This document shows positions 8,319-16,513 of a stretch of 64,000 nt of DNA, in pieces; position 1 is the stretch's first letter; each line of letters begins with the position of its first letter. The notes beneath the pieces are model-generated. The model saw only the letters and a list, made by a program, of their open reading frames with translations, was not told the DNA's origin and made no database searches. The translations under genes were made by a program, and so were the position numbers. The stretch spans positions 496,001 through 560,000 of the forward strand of contig NZ_CP119106.1 of NCBI RefSeq assembly GCF_029643425.1, in the 5' to 3' direction. Origin of the DNA: Isoptericola sp. AK164 (GTDB taxonomy: Bacteria > Actinomycetota > Actinomycetes > Actinomycetales > Cellulomonadaceae).

Positions 8319-9269
8319 ATGGAGATCGACCTCCGCCACCTGCGGCTGGTGACCGTCGTCGCGGAGCACGGCAGCGTGACCCGGGCGGCCGCTGCCCTGG
8401 GCATGGCGCAACCCGCGCTGACGGCGCAGCTCAACCGCATCGACGACGCCCTCGGCGGCTCGGTGTTCGTCCGCGACCGCCGGGGCGCCCGCCCGACCAC
8501 GCTCGGCGACCTCGTGCTGCGGCACGCCCGCGTCCTGCTGCCCGCGATGGACGCCTTCGGCGAGGACGTGCGTCGCCACGTCAGCGGCCGGACCGACGTC
8601 GTGACCTCGCTCCGGGTCGGCACCGTCGCGACGGTGCTGGGCGGCATCTTCCTCAACCGGCTGCGGGCCGACCTGACCGGGATCGCGCTGACGTCCTTCA
8701 CGGCCTGGTCGGCGCAGGAGGCCAACCGGCGGCTGGCCGCCGGCGACCTCGACCTCGCGCTCGTCGGCGCCTGCGAGAACGAGGTGCTCCCCACCGAGGG
8801 CGACGTCGTGTGGACACGCCTGTTCACCGACCCCGTGTTCGTGCTGCTCTCCGACGAGCACCGGCTCGCCGGGAACACCGTCGTCCCGCTCGGCGAGCTG
8901 GCGAGCGAGTACTGGCTCTCCGCGCCGGGCGAGGGCTGCTTCGAGCGCTGCTTCGTCGCGGCCTGCGTGCGGTCCGGCTTCACCCCGCGGGAGGTCAGCG
9001 AGACCGAGCGGGCCTCGGCCATCGAGCAGGTCCGGGGCAACCACGCCGTCGGGCTCGTGCAGCCGCTGCTGCTCGACCAGCCCGGGGTGACGCCGGTGGC
9101 CCTGGAGGGCGAGCCGCTGGCCTGGACGCAGTACGTCGGCTGGCGCCGGGACGCCGCGTCCCGGTTCGACGTCGACGTCGTGCAGGCCGCCGCCCACGAG
9201 GCGCACCGGCAGGCCGTGGAACGCACGCCGGCCTACGCGCGCTACCTCGCCGAGCGCGTCGCGGACTGA
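8319..9269 (+). CDS. LysR-family transcriptional regulator
   Basis: 316 residues. The winged HTH occupies about residues 1-60 ([20 protein letters not shown], then [25 protein letters not shown]), with the usual LysR pattern of a hydrophobic helix and a PTTLGDLVL hinge. The rest is a periplasmic-binding-like effector domain ([12 protein letters not shown] to the C-terminus) that is slightly Cys-rich ([11 protein letters not shown]), which could reflect redox sensing but is not a known motif. It is divergent from the alpha/beta hydrolase with 140 bp between them, the normal arrangement for a LysR regulator and its target. The promoter hexamer and ATG define a leaderless start. Confidence 0.9.
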   Translation: MEIDLRHLRLVTVVAEHGSVTRAAAALGMAQPALTAQLNRIDDALGGSVFVRDRRGARPTTLGDLVLRHARVLLPAMDAFGEDVRRHVSGRTDVVTSLRVGTVATVLGGIFLNRLRADLTGIALTSFTAWSAQEANRRLAAGDLDLALVGACENEVLPTEGDVVWTRLFTDPVFVLLSDEHRLAGNTVVPLGELASEYWLSAPGEGCFERCFVAACVRSGFTPREVSETERASAIEQVRGNHAVGLVQPLLLDQPGVTPVALEGEPLAWTQYVGWRRDAASRFDVDVVQAAAHEAHRQAVERTPAYARYLAERVAD

Positions 9270-9347
9270 CGACTCCGGCCCGCGACGGCGCGTCCCCGTC
9301 CGACGGCCGGGCCCCGCCCGGCCCTGGGCAGCGGCCGCACGTCTCGA

Positions 9348-9353
9348 TAGCGT
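9348..9353 (+). promoter_or_regulatory. -10 hexamer TAGCGT
   Basis: TAGCGT lies 6 nt before GTG 9360. Confidence 0.45.
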
Positions 9354-9359
9354 GCTGCG

Positions 9360-10187
9360 GTGACCAGTCCCCGGCGAGCCTCGACCTGGTGGCGCCAGCT
9401 CGCGGCGCTCGCGGCGGCCTTCGCCGTCGGCCTCGGGCTCCTGGCGCTGCTGGTGCTCCTCGTGCCCGACGGGCTGCGGGTGGCACCGCACCACGCCGCC
9501 TCCGGTGCCGCGACCGGCGCGCCGGCCGCCGCGCCTGCCGACGTGCCGGCCCTCGGCACGGCGCTGTCCGCGACCTCGCCGGTGGCGTCGACGCCGTCGG
9601 CCGCCACGGAGAGCCCGGAGCAGGGCATCGTCGTCGACGGCGAACGGTCGCGGACCGACGCCGACCGCGCGATCGAGGTGCAACCGGCCGCGCCGTCGTC
9701 GTCGGCGCAGGACGAGGCGCCGCGGGACACCGGGCCGACCCCGGCCGACCGGCCCGACGACGGTTCCGGCGACGGGCCCGACGACGGAGCCGCCGGTGGC
9801 TCCGGTACCAGGTCCGCGGTCGCCGACCGGGTGCTGGAGCTCGTCAACGTCGAGCGGGCGGGGGCCGGCTGCAGCGCCCTCGTCGCCGACCCCGCGCTGG
9901 ACGGCCTCGCTGCCGCGCACTCGGAGGACATGCGGTCGCGCGACTACTTCGACCACACCGATCCCGACGGCCGCACGCCGTGGGACCGCGCGGACGCCGC
10001 GGGGGTGAGCGGTCTGGCGGCCGAGAACATCGCGCGCGGACAGCCGGACGCCGCGGCCGTCGTCGAGGCGTGGATGGACAGCCCCGGGCACCGCGCCAAC
10101 ATCCTCGAGTGCTCGCACACCCGGCACGGGCTCGGCACGGTCGCCGGTGCGGGCGGCCCCTGGTGGACCCAGCTCTTCGGCCGGTAG
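9360..10187 (+). CDS. Secreted or membrane-anchored CAP (SCP/PR1-like) domain protein
   Basis: 275 residues. A Trp-containing basic start and a long hydrophobic helix ([22 protein letters not shown], split here only for description: residues about 15-36) form a signal anchor. A low-complexity Ala/Pro/Asp linker of about 100 residues follows, then a C-terminal CAP domain of about 115 residues. The CAP signatures are [44 protein letters not shown] and [12 protein letters not shown], with the conserved His and Glu of YkwD-like proteins all present. Bacterial CAP proteins act outside the cell; their biochemical role is unsettled. The linker suggests the domain projects through the wall. Confidence 0.88.
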   Translation: MTSPRRASTWWRQLAALAAAFAVGLGLLALLVLLVPDGLRVAPHHAASGAATGAPAAAPADVPALGTALSATSPVASTPSAATESPEQGIVVDGERSRTDADRAIEVQPAAPSSSAQDEAPRDTGPTPADRPDDGSGDGPDDGAAGGSGTRSAVADRVLELVNVERAGAGCSALVADPALDGLAAAHSEDMRSRDYFDHTDPDGRTPWDRADAAGVSGLAAENIARGQPDAAAVVEAWMDSPGHRANILECSHTRHGLGTVAGAGGPWWTQLFGR

Positions 10188-10201
10188 CGGGAGACTGGAC
10201 C

Positions 10202-10537
10202 ATGACCATCCTGAGATCTGTCGTCCTGTTCGCGGCCGCGGCGCTGTTCGAGATCGGCGGTGCCTGGTTGGTGTGGCAGGGCGTCCGCGAGCACCGTGGC
10301 TGGCTGTGGATCGGCCTCGGCGTCATCGCGCTGGGGCTGTACGGGTTCTTCGCCACCCTGCAGCCGGACGCGCACTTCGGGCGGATCCTCGCGGCCTACG
10401 GCGGCGTCTTCGTCGCGGGCTCCCTGGTGTGGGGGATGGTGGTCGACGGCTTCCGGCCGGACCGGTGGGACGTGATCGGCGCGGTCGTGTGCCTCGTCGG
10501 CGTCGCCGTCATCATGTACGCGCCGCGGCCGACCTGA
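10202..10537 (+). CDS. ynfA: YnfA/UPF0060 small membrane protein
   Basis: 111 residues with four hydrophobic helices. It matches the YnfA family closely: [23 protein letters not shown] at the start, [24 protein letters not shown] in the middle (the Tyr-Gly pair is a family hallmark) and a last helix [18 protein letters not shown]. YnfA proteins resemble small multidrug-resistance transporters; whether this one exports anything is unknown. The ATG is preceded by GGGAG at suitable distance. It follows the CAP-domain gene by 14 bp and may be read through from it. Confidence 0.9.
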   Translation: MTILRSVVLFAAAALFEIGGAWLVWQGVREHRGWLWIGLGVIALGLYGFFATLQPDAHFGRILAAYGGVFVAGSLVWGMVVDGFRPDRWDVIGAVVCLVGVAVIMYAPRPT

Positions 10538-10612
10538 GCCCGCGGTCGCGTCCGCCGGGTTTCCCGTCCGGAGATCCCACCGGCCGTCCACCGGACCCTC
10601 ACACGAACTGGT

Positions 10613-10618
10613 TACGCT
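10613..10618 (+). promoter_or_regulatory. -10 hexamer TACGCT
   Basis: TACGCT lies 7 nt before ATG 10626. Confidence 0.45.
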
Positions 10619-10625
10619 GACCTGC

Positions 10626-11633
10626 ATGAACGGCGACTCCCGGCACGCTCCGGTCGCGGTGCCCCCCGGCGGGGGCGGTGCGACCGCGCCGGCACCTGCC
10701 CCGGCCCCCTCGCCGGTCGCGCGGCTCGTCGCGCCGCCGCGCCCCGAGACCCGTCCGGGCGCTCAGGTCGCCGCGGCCGCCGTCGCGCTCGTCGCCGTCC
10801 TCGCGGTCTGGCTGACCTACCGGGTGTTCGTCACGACCCTGCCGGGCCAGCAGCTGGACGACCTGGCCCGCGACGGCGCGCTGTACGGGCAGGACAGCCT
10901 GTGGCGCGTCGCCGAACCCGTGCTCGACGTCGTCTCGGTGGCCTTCGTGGTCGCGGGGATCGGCGCGGCGATGCTCGTCGCCGTCGTCCGCCGCCGCTGG
11001 ATCCTCGCGCTCCAGGTCGCCGTCCTGGTGGGCGGGGCCAACCTGACCACCCAGGTACTCAAGCACTCGGTGCTGACCCGCCCCGACCTGCTGCCGGGCT
11101 GGTACAGCGGCAACACGCTGCCCAGCGGGCACACCACGGTGGCGGCCTCCGTCTCCGTCGCGCTGCTGCTCGCCACGCCGCGCGCCTGGCGGCCGGTCGT
11201 GGCGCTGCTGGGCGCCTCGTACACCGCGGCCACCGGTGTCTCGACGCTCGTGGGGCAGTGGCACCGGCCGTCCGACGTCGTCGCCGCCCTGTTCGTCGTG
11301 CTCGCCTGGGGCGCCCTCGTGTGCGCCCTGACGCCGGCGTCCTCCCTCGACGTCGCACCGCGTCGACGTCGGCTGCCCTCCGGGGAGCCGGAGCCGCACG
11401 CCTTCTCGTCCCCCGGGTCCTCCGCCGTCGCAGGGCTGATGCTGCTCGGCGCCCTGGTGACCGGGATCCTCGCCTTCGCCGGGGGAGTCCGGCTCGTCGA
11501 CGCCGCGAGCGTGCCGATCGGCGAGGACGTCACCGCCTACGCGGTCGGCGTGCTCGGGGTGCTGGCCGCGACCGCGGCGACGTTCGCGCTGCTGCTGCTC
11601 GTGCGGCAGGCCACGGCGCGTCCGCAGGACTGA
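10626..11633 (+). CDS. PAP2-superfamily membrane phosphatase
   Basis: 335 residues. After a Pro/Ala-rich N-terminus there are about six membrane helices. The three PAP2 phosphatase motifs are in order: KHSVLTRPD (KxxxxxxRP), LPSGHTT (PSGH) and GQWHRPSDV, which stands in for SRxxxxxHxxxD with the catalytic His and Asp kept. Such enzymes dephosphorylate lipid phosphates such as undecaprenyl pyrophosphate or phosphatidic acid at the membrane; the specific lipid cannot be told. The start follows a -10 hexamer by 7 nt. A long imperfect hairpin follows the stop. Confidence 0.88.
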   Translation: MNGDSRHAPVAVPPGGGGATAPAPAPAPSPVARLVAPPRPETRPGAQVAAAAVALVAVLAVWLTYRVFVTTLPGQQLDDLARDGALYGQDSLWRVAEPVLDVVSVAFVVAGIGAAMLVAVVRRRWILALQVAVLVGGANLTTQVLKHSVLTRPDLLPGWYSGNTLPSGHTTVAASVSVALLLATPRAWRPVVALLGASYTAATGVSTLVGQWHRPSDVVAALFVVLAWGALVCALTPASSLDVAPRRRRLPSGEPEPHAFSSPGSSAVAGLMLLGALVTGILAFAGGVRLVDAASVPIGEDVTAYAVGVLGVLAATAATFALLLLVRQATARPQD

Positions 11634-11646
11634 GTCGACGAACCGG

Positions 11647-11711
11647 GCATCGAGCGTGCTGGGTTCTCCCTCGTCCCGCGACCTCGGGGAAGAAGCCGGC
11701 ACGCTCGATGC
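11647..11711. repeat. Long imperfect palindrome upstream of topA
   Basis: The outer arms GCATCGAGCGTGC (11647-11659) and GCACGCTCGATGC (11699-11711) are perfect complements. The inner parts also pair imperfectly (GGGTTCT against AAGAAGCC), leaving a short loop near 11673-11681. It lies 14 bp after the PAP2 stop and about 155 bp before topA, so it could end PAP2 transcription. Its size matches the 64-bp palindromes but the sequence is unrelated. Confidence 0.8.
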
Positions 11712-11865
11712 GCAGCAGCGGTGGCGAGCGGCCTGTGGGCGGCCCCGCGCCGACGCCGGAGCATCTCGGTAGAGTTCCGCCGTCGTCGCCCGTGTCGTAC
11801 CGTGACAGGACGCGACGCCCCTTCGGCGTCACCGGACGCCCCTCACCGTCGGAAAGCAGGAACGG

Positions 11866-14640
11866 ATGCCTCAGGCCCGCAAGCTCGTGATCGTCGAGTC
11901 CCCGACCAAGGCTCGCAAGATCCAGGGCTACCTCGGCGACGACTACGTCGTGGAGGCGAGCGTCGGCCACATCCGGGACCTCCCGCAGCCCTCGGAGCTG
12001 CCCGCGGAGATGAAGAAGGGGCCGTACAAGAAGTTCGCGGTCGACGTCGACAACGGCTTCGACCCCTACTACGTGGTGCACGCCGACAAGAAGTCCAAGG
12101 TGCGCGAGCTCAAGGCCGAGCTGAAGAACGCCGACGAGCTCTTTCTCGCCACCGACGAGGACCGCGAGGGCGAGGCCATCGCGTGGCACCTCATCGAGGA
12201 GCTCAAGCCCAAGGTGCCGGTCCGCCGGATGGTCTTCCACGAGATCACCCGCGAGGCCATCACCCGCGCGCTGGAGAACACGCGGGACCTGGACCACGAC
12301 CTGGTCGACGCCCAGGAGACCCGCCGCATCCTGGACCGCCTGTACGGCTACGAGGTCTCGCCGGTGCTGTGGCGCAAGGTCCGCCAGGGGCTGTCCGCCG
12401 GGCGTGTGCAGTCCGTGGCCACCCGGTTGGTGGTCGAGCGCGAGCGTGACCGCATGGCGTTCGTGACCGCGGACTACTGGGACGTGACGGGCTCCTTCGC
12501 CCCGGAGTCCGGGGACGACGCCGGTCAGCTCTTCCGCGCCCGCCTGACCGGCCTGGACGGCGACCGCGTGGCCGCGGGCCGCGACTTCGACGACCTGGGC
12601 CGCCTCAAGGTGCGCACCGGCGTCGCCCACCTCGACGAGGCCGGGGCGAACGCCGTCGTCGCCGGGCTCGACGGCGCCGCGTTCGCCGTCCGGTCCCTGG
12701 AGACCAAGCCGTACTCGCGCAAGCCGGCCGCACCGTTCACGACCTCGACGCTGCAGCAGGAGGCCTCGCGCAAGCTGCGCATGGCCTCCCGGCAGACGAT
12801 GCGCACCGCGCAGGCGCTGTACGAGAACGGCTACATCACCTACATGCGGACCGACTCGCCCGCGCTGTCCGCCGAGGCGACCGACGCCGCCCGGCGGCAG
12901 GCCGCCGAGCTGTACGGGTCCGAGTACGTGCCCGGGGCGCCGCGGCTCTACGCCTCGAAGAACAAGGGCGCCCAGGAGGCGCACGAGGCGATCCGTCCCG
13001 CCGGCGACTCGTTCCGGACCCCGGCCCAGGTGGCCGGCGAGATCTCGGGCGACCAGTTCAAGCTCTACGAGCTCATCTGGAAGCGCACCGTGGCCTCGCA
13101 GATGGCCGACGCCAAGGGGTCGACGGCGTCCGTGCGGCTGGCCGCGACGCTCGGCTCCGGGGCGGGCGACCGCACCGGGTCGGACGCCGTGTTCTCGGCC
13201 TCCGGCACGGTCATCACGTTCCGCGGGTTCCTCGCCGCGTACGAGGAGTCCAAGGACGTCGAGACGCCCGAGGGCGGCGGTGCCGCGCCGTCCGGCCCGC
13301 AGGAGAACCGGCTGCCGCGCATGGCCGAGGGCGACGCGCTCGCGGGCACGGAGATCGCCGCCGACGGGCACTCCACGAGCCCGCCCGCGCGCTACACGGA
13401 GGCCTCGCTGGTCAAGGCGCTCGAGGAGCTCGGCATCGGGCGCCCCTCGACGTACGCCGCGACGATCTCGACGATCCAGGACCGCGGCTACGTGCGCACC
13501 AAGGGCCAGGCCATGGTGCCCACCTGGCTGGCGTTCGCCGTCGTGCGGCTGCTCGAGGAGCACTTCGCCCGGCTCATCGACTACGACTTCACCGCCGAGA
13601 TGGAGGCCGACCTCGACCAGATCGCGGCCGGCGACCGCGAGCGCCTGGCCTGGCTGACCCGGTTCTACTTCGGCGAGGGCTCCGAGGACGGCCGGGGCGG
13701 CCTGCGCGACCTCGTCGAGAACCTCGGCGAGATCGACCCGGTGGCGATCAACTCGGTGCAGATCGGCGAGGGCATCCGGGTGCGCGTGGGCCGGTACGGC
13801 CCGTACCTGGAGGACCTGGAGGCGGAGCCGGGCAAGGACGGCAAGGCGCCGCGGGCCTCGGTGCCCGACGACGTCGCCCCGGACGAGCTGACGGTGGCCA
13901 GGGCGCGCGAGCTGCTCAAGGCGGGGGCCGACGACGGCCGCGTGCTCGGCGTCGACCCGGACTCGGGGAACGAGATCGTGGCGAAGAACGGCCGGTTCGG
14001 CCCCTTCGTCACCGAGAAGCTCGACCTGCCCGAGATCGACCCGAACCTGTCCCAGGCGGCCCAGAAGAAGGCGAAGGCCGCGCAGCCGAAGCCGCGCACG
14101 GGGTCGCTGCTGAAGTCGATGTCCCTGGACACGGTGACGCTCGAGGACGCGCTGAAGATCCTGTCGCTGCCGCGCGTGGTCGGGACGGACCCGGAGTCCG
14201 GCGAGGAGATCACCGCGCAGAACGGTCGGTACGGGCCCTACCTGAAGAAGGACAAGGACTCCCGCTCGATCGAGTCCGAGGAGCAGCTCTTCACGATCAC
14301 CCTCGACGAGGCGCTGAAGATCTTCGCCCAGCCCAAGCGCCGCGGCCGGGCGGCGGCCGCGCCGCCGCTGAAGGAGCTCGGCGACGACCCGAACAGCGGC
14401 AAGCCCATCGTGGTCAAGGACGGCCGGTTCGGTCCGTACGTGACCGACGGCGAGACGAACCGGACGCTGCCGCGGGACGCGACCCCGGAGTCGATCACCG
14501 CCGAGCGGGCGATCGAGCTGCTGGCCGAGAAGCGGGCCCAGGGGCCGAAGAAGCGCAGCGCGTCGGCCAAGAAGTCGACGACCAAGAAGACGCCGGCGAA
14601 GAAGGCTCCCGCGAAGAAGTCGTCGACGGCGAAGAAGTAG
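11866..14640 (+). CDS. topA: DNA topoisomerase I
   Basis: 924 residues, a full-length type IA topoisomerase that relaxes negative supercoils. The N-terminal Toprim domain begins KLVIVESPTKARKIQ and contains DEDREGEAIAWHL with the metal-binding acidic residues. The active-site Tyr is in YMRTDS (about residue 326). HEAIRPA and the later GIGRPSTYAATI belong to the decatenation and hinge domains. The C-terminus has three or four GRYGPYL / GRFGPYV repeats of the actinobacterial type, which lack zinc fingers, and a Lys/Ala-rich tail of about 40 residues as in mycobacterial TopA. The ATG follows AGGAACGG. It is essential housekeeping and stands alone. Confidence 0.98.
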   Translation: MPQARKLVIVESPTKARKIQGYLGDDYVVEASVGHIRDLPQPSELPAEMKKGPYKKFAVDVDNGFDPYYVVHADKKSKVRELKAELKNADELFLATDEDREGEAIAWHLIEELKPKVPVRRMVFHEITREAITRALENTRDLDHDLVDAQETRRILDRLYGYEVSPVLWRKVRQGLSAGRVQSVATRLVVERERDRMAFVTADYWDVTGSFAPESGDDAGQLFRARLTGLDGDRVAAGRDFDDLGRLKVRTGVAHLDEAGANAVVAGLDGAAFAVRSLETKPYSRKPAAPFTTSTLQQEASRKLRMASRQTMRTAQALYENGYITYMRTDSPALSAEATDAARRQAAELYGSEYVPGAPRLYASKNKGAQEAHEAIRPAGDSFRTPAQVAGEISGDQFKLYELIWKRTVASQMADAKGSTASVRLAATLGSGAGDRTGSDAVFSASGTVITFRGFLAAYEESKDVETPEGGGAAPSGPQENRLPRMAEGDALAGTEIAADGHSTSPPARYTEASLVKALEELGIGRPSTYAATISTIQDRGYVRTKGQAMVPTWLAFAVVRLLEEHFARLIDYDFTAEMEADLDQIAAGDRERLAWLTRFYFGEGSEDGRGGLRDLVENLGEIDPVAINSVQIGEGIRVRVGRYGPYLEDLEAEPGKDGKAPRASVPDDVAPDELTVARARELLKAGADDGRVLGVDPDSGNEIVAKNGRFGPFVTEKLDLPEIDPNLSQAAQKKAKAAQPKPRTGSLLKSMSLDTVTLEDALKILSLPRVVGTDPESGEEITAQNGRYGPYLKKDKDSRSIESEEQLFTITLDEALKIFAQPKRRGRAAAAPPLKELGDDPNSGKPIVVKDGRFGPYVTDGETNRTLPRDATPESITAERAIELLAEKRAQGPKKRSASAKKSTTKKTPAKKAPAKKSSTAKK

Positions 14641-14646
14641 CGGCGG

Positions 14647-15717
14647 TCAGCCGCCCGTGGCGCGCCGATAGCCGGCGCCGCCGCCGGAGCCGGTGCGTCG
14701 CCAGGCGGCGGTGACGGGGGCGCGATCGTCGCGGGGGATCGCGGCGTGCCACGCGTACGTCGTGGGCCAGGTGCGGAACACGGGCACCGCCGTGGTGACC
14801 AGGCGCATCAGCCAGGGCAGGCCGCGGGGCCGCCACCGCTGGGTGACCTCCAGGTCGATCTCGACGCGGCTGCCGGTCGCGGTGACGGACCAGGTGCCGC
14901 CGGTGAGGACGGCGTCGTCGACACCGACGCGCCACGCCCCGGTGGCGCGGGCACCATCGGCGAGGGCCTCCGGGTCCGGCAGCGGCGGGCGGAACTCCAC
15001 CCGGGCGGTGTGCCCGTCCACGGTGCGGCGGACCGCCCGCAGATCGTCCGTGCCCGCAGCGTGGACGGCCTCGCCGGGACCTCCGGCGCTCGCGGGGTCG
15101 TCGCCGTCGCGGTTGAGCTCGAGCACCCACAGCCGCCCGGAGGTCTTGACGAGGTGCCGGCGGTGCAGGCGGCGGGCGGGCAGACGTCCGGTCGCGGCGT
15201 CGCGGCCGCCGATGCGGACCACGGGATCGCGGCCCGGGACCGCACGGAGCAGGTCGAACTCCGGCATCCACACGAGCATCAGCGAGGCGGGGCGGCGGAC
15301 GTCGGCCCCGACCGGGGCGAGGAGCCGGGCCGGGTGCCGGGGTCCGGCCGCCCGGTCGTCGACGTCGATCTCGACGAGGCGGCCGTCGACGTCGGTGAAC
15401 CGCACCTGGGCGACCGTGCCGGCCGCGTCGACCTCCAGCCGGGCCCGGTCGAAGTCGGTCTCGGTCCATGACCGGATCCCGCCGCCGATCGCGTACGTGC
15501 CGCGGTCCAGCCGCAGGCCGCGCTGGGGGTAGTAGTCGACCGCGCCGTCCTCGCGGCGCGTGAGGAACGCGAGCAGCCCCGTGCCGCGCTCGGGGTCGTC
15601 GAACCGCTGGAGCTCGAAGCCGTCGTACACGGGATGGTCGGCGAGCTCGGCGTTGAGCATCGCGGGGATCTGCCCGAGGCGCAGGGAGACCGGGAGGGCG
15701 GTGGCAGGTGTCCTCAT
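14647..15717 (-). CDS. Hypothetical protein, about 356 residues
   Basis: No signal peptide is visible. The protein is soluble-looking, with many beta-prone stretches (for example TGLLAFLTRREDGAVDYYPQ, RLEVDAAGTVAQVRFTDVDG and RVEIDLEVTQRW), which suggests a lipocalin-like or all-beta fold. I do not recognise the family. ATG 15717 gives a start directly downstream (22 bp) of the small gene at 15740-15958, so both are probably one operon driven from the promoter opposite the OhrR-like regulator. That regulator's operators lie in the shared upstream region, so the pair may respond to the same signal. Confidence 0.65.
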   Translation of the reverse strand: MRTPATALPVSLRLGQIPAMLNAELADHPVYDGFELQRFDDPERGTGLLAFLTRREDGAVDYYPQRGLRLDRGTYAIGGGIRSWTETDFDRARLEVDAAGTVAQVRFTDVDGRLVEIDVDDRAAGPRHPARLLAPVGADVRRPASLMLVWMPEFDLLRAVPGRDPVVRIGGRDAATGRLPARRLHRRHLVKTSGRLWVLELNRDGDDPASAGGPGEAVHAAGTDDLRAVRRTVDGHTARVEFRPPLPDPEALADGARATGAWRVGVDDAVLTGGTWSVTATGSRVEIDLEVTQRWRPRGLPWLMRLVTTAVPVFRTWPTTYAWHAAIPRDDRAPVTAAWRRTGSGGGAGYRRATGG

Positions 15718-15739
15718 GGCGGTGTCCCGGGGCGGGCGA

Positions 15740-15958
15740 TCAGTCGGGGTGGCGCTCGACGACGTAGGCGTGGCCGTCCGGACCCGTGACCCGTTCGTAG
15801 GTGCTGCGCAGCCGTGCCTCGCGGGCCCGGTCCTCCGCGCTCGGCGGGACGGGCGGGGTGCGCCGGATCGACGCCGGGCCGAAGACCGGCAGGAACGACT
15901 CGGTGAACCGCATGCCCCAGGTGCGGTCGTCGTCGGGGCGGCGGCGGAACAGTCCCAC
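15740..15958 (-). CDS. Small hypothetical protein, 72 residues
   Basis: Starts with GTG 15958 (VGLFRRRPDD...) preceded by AGGGAG and ends in VTGPDGHAYVVERHPD. It is basic at the N-terminus and hydrophilic, with no membrane segment. It lies directly under two MarR-type operators (15976-16001) and first in a two-gene unit, so it is a likely target of the divergently encoded OhrR-like repressor. I do not recognise a family. Confidence 0.6.
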   Translation of the reverse strand: MGLFRRRPDDDRTWGMRFTESFLPVFGPASIRRTPPVPPSAEDRAREARLRSTYERVTGPDGHAYVVERHPD

Positions 15959-15975
15959 GGCATCTCCCTGATCAG

Positions 15976-16001
15976 TGGTGCGCCAATGATTGGTGCACCA
16001 A
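15976..16001. promoter_or_regulatory. Paired MarR/OhrR-type operators
   Basis: TTGGTGCACCAA (15990-16001) is a perfect 12-bp palindrome. A second imperfect copy, TGGTGCGCCAA, begins at 15976. They lie between divergent starts at 15958 and 16040, where one repressor could control both directions. Confidence 0.7.
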
Positions 16002-16027
16002 CCATATGCTGCCGAGCGGTCCCGGCC

Positions 16028-16033
16028 TACCCT
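16028..16033 (+). promoter_or_regulatory. -10 hexamer TACCCT of the OhrR-like gene
   Basis: TACCCT lies 6 nt before ATG 16040. Confidence 0.45.
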
Positions 16034-16039
16034 GAGCGC

Positions 16040-16513
16040 ATGGATCGACCGGACGACCCCCTGGCGCTCGAGGCGCAGGTCTGCTTCGCGCTGTCGGCGG
16101 CCTCGCGCGCGATGGTGGCGCTGTACCGCCCGGTGCTCGAGCCGCTCGGGCTGACCCACCCCCAGTACCTCGTGCTGCTCGGGCTCTGGGAGGACGACGG
16201 CGCCGGACGCACCACCACGGCGACCGGACTCGCCGACCGGCTCTACCTCGACCCGGGCACGCTCTCGCCGCTGCTCAAGCGGCTGGAGACCCAGGGTCTG
16301 CTCGCGCGGCGCCGGTCCGCGGCCGACGGTCGGGTCGTCGAGGTGCACCTGACCGAGGCCGGCCGGGCTCTCCGTGCCGAGGCGGTCGAGGTGCCGGGGC
16401 GGGTCGTCGCCGCCTCGGGGCTCGGACTCGACGAGCTCGAGCGGGTGCGGGCCGCCTCGGACGCGGTCATCGCCGCCGCGCACGGCGAGCGCGCCGATAC
16501 GGTGGGGCCATGA
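16040..16513 (+). CDS. MarR-family regulator of the OhrR type
   Basis: 157 residues. The first helix LEAQVCFALSAASRAMVALYRP carries a single Cys near residue 15, at the place of the peroxide-sensing Cys of OhrR (family pattern CFALYSASRAM). The winged HTH follows (THPQYLVLLGLWED, TATGLADRLYLDPGTLSPLLKRLE, RRRSAADGRVVEVHLTEAG). OhrR proteins repress organic-hydroperoxide resistance genes until the Cys is oxidised. No ohr gene is adjacent here; the nearest targets are the divergent hypothetical pair and the downstream oxidoreductase, whose ATG overlaps this stop by 4 bp. Sensing chemistry is inferred from the Cys only. Confidence 0.88.
   Translation: MDRPDDPLALEAQVCFALSAASRAMVALYRPVLEPLGLTHPQYLVLLGLWEDDGAGRTTTATGLADRLYLDPGTLSPLLKRLETQGLLARRRSAADGRVVEVHLTEAGRALRAEAVEVPGRVVAASGLGLDELERVRAASDAVIAAAHGERADTVGP
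16498..16503 (+). promoter_or_regulatory. -10 hexamer TACGGT inside the OhrR-like gene
   Basis: TACGGT lies 6 nt before ATG 16510; it may give the oxidoreductase its own leaderless transcript. Confidence 0.4.

Noticed and set aside
10202-10537. YnfA frame extended upstream to 7796
   Set aside because: The long frame is antisense or out-of-frame noise across several clear genes; only the last 111 residues match a family.
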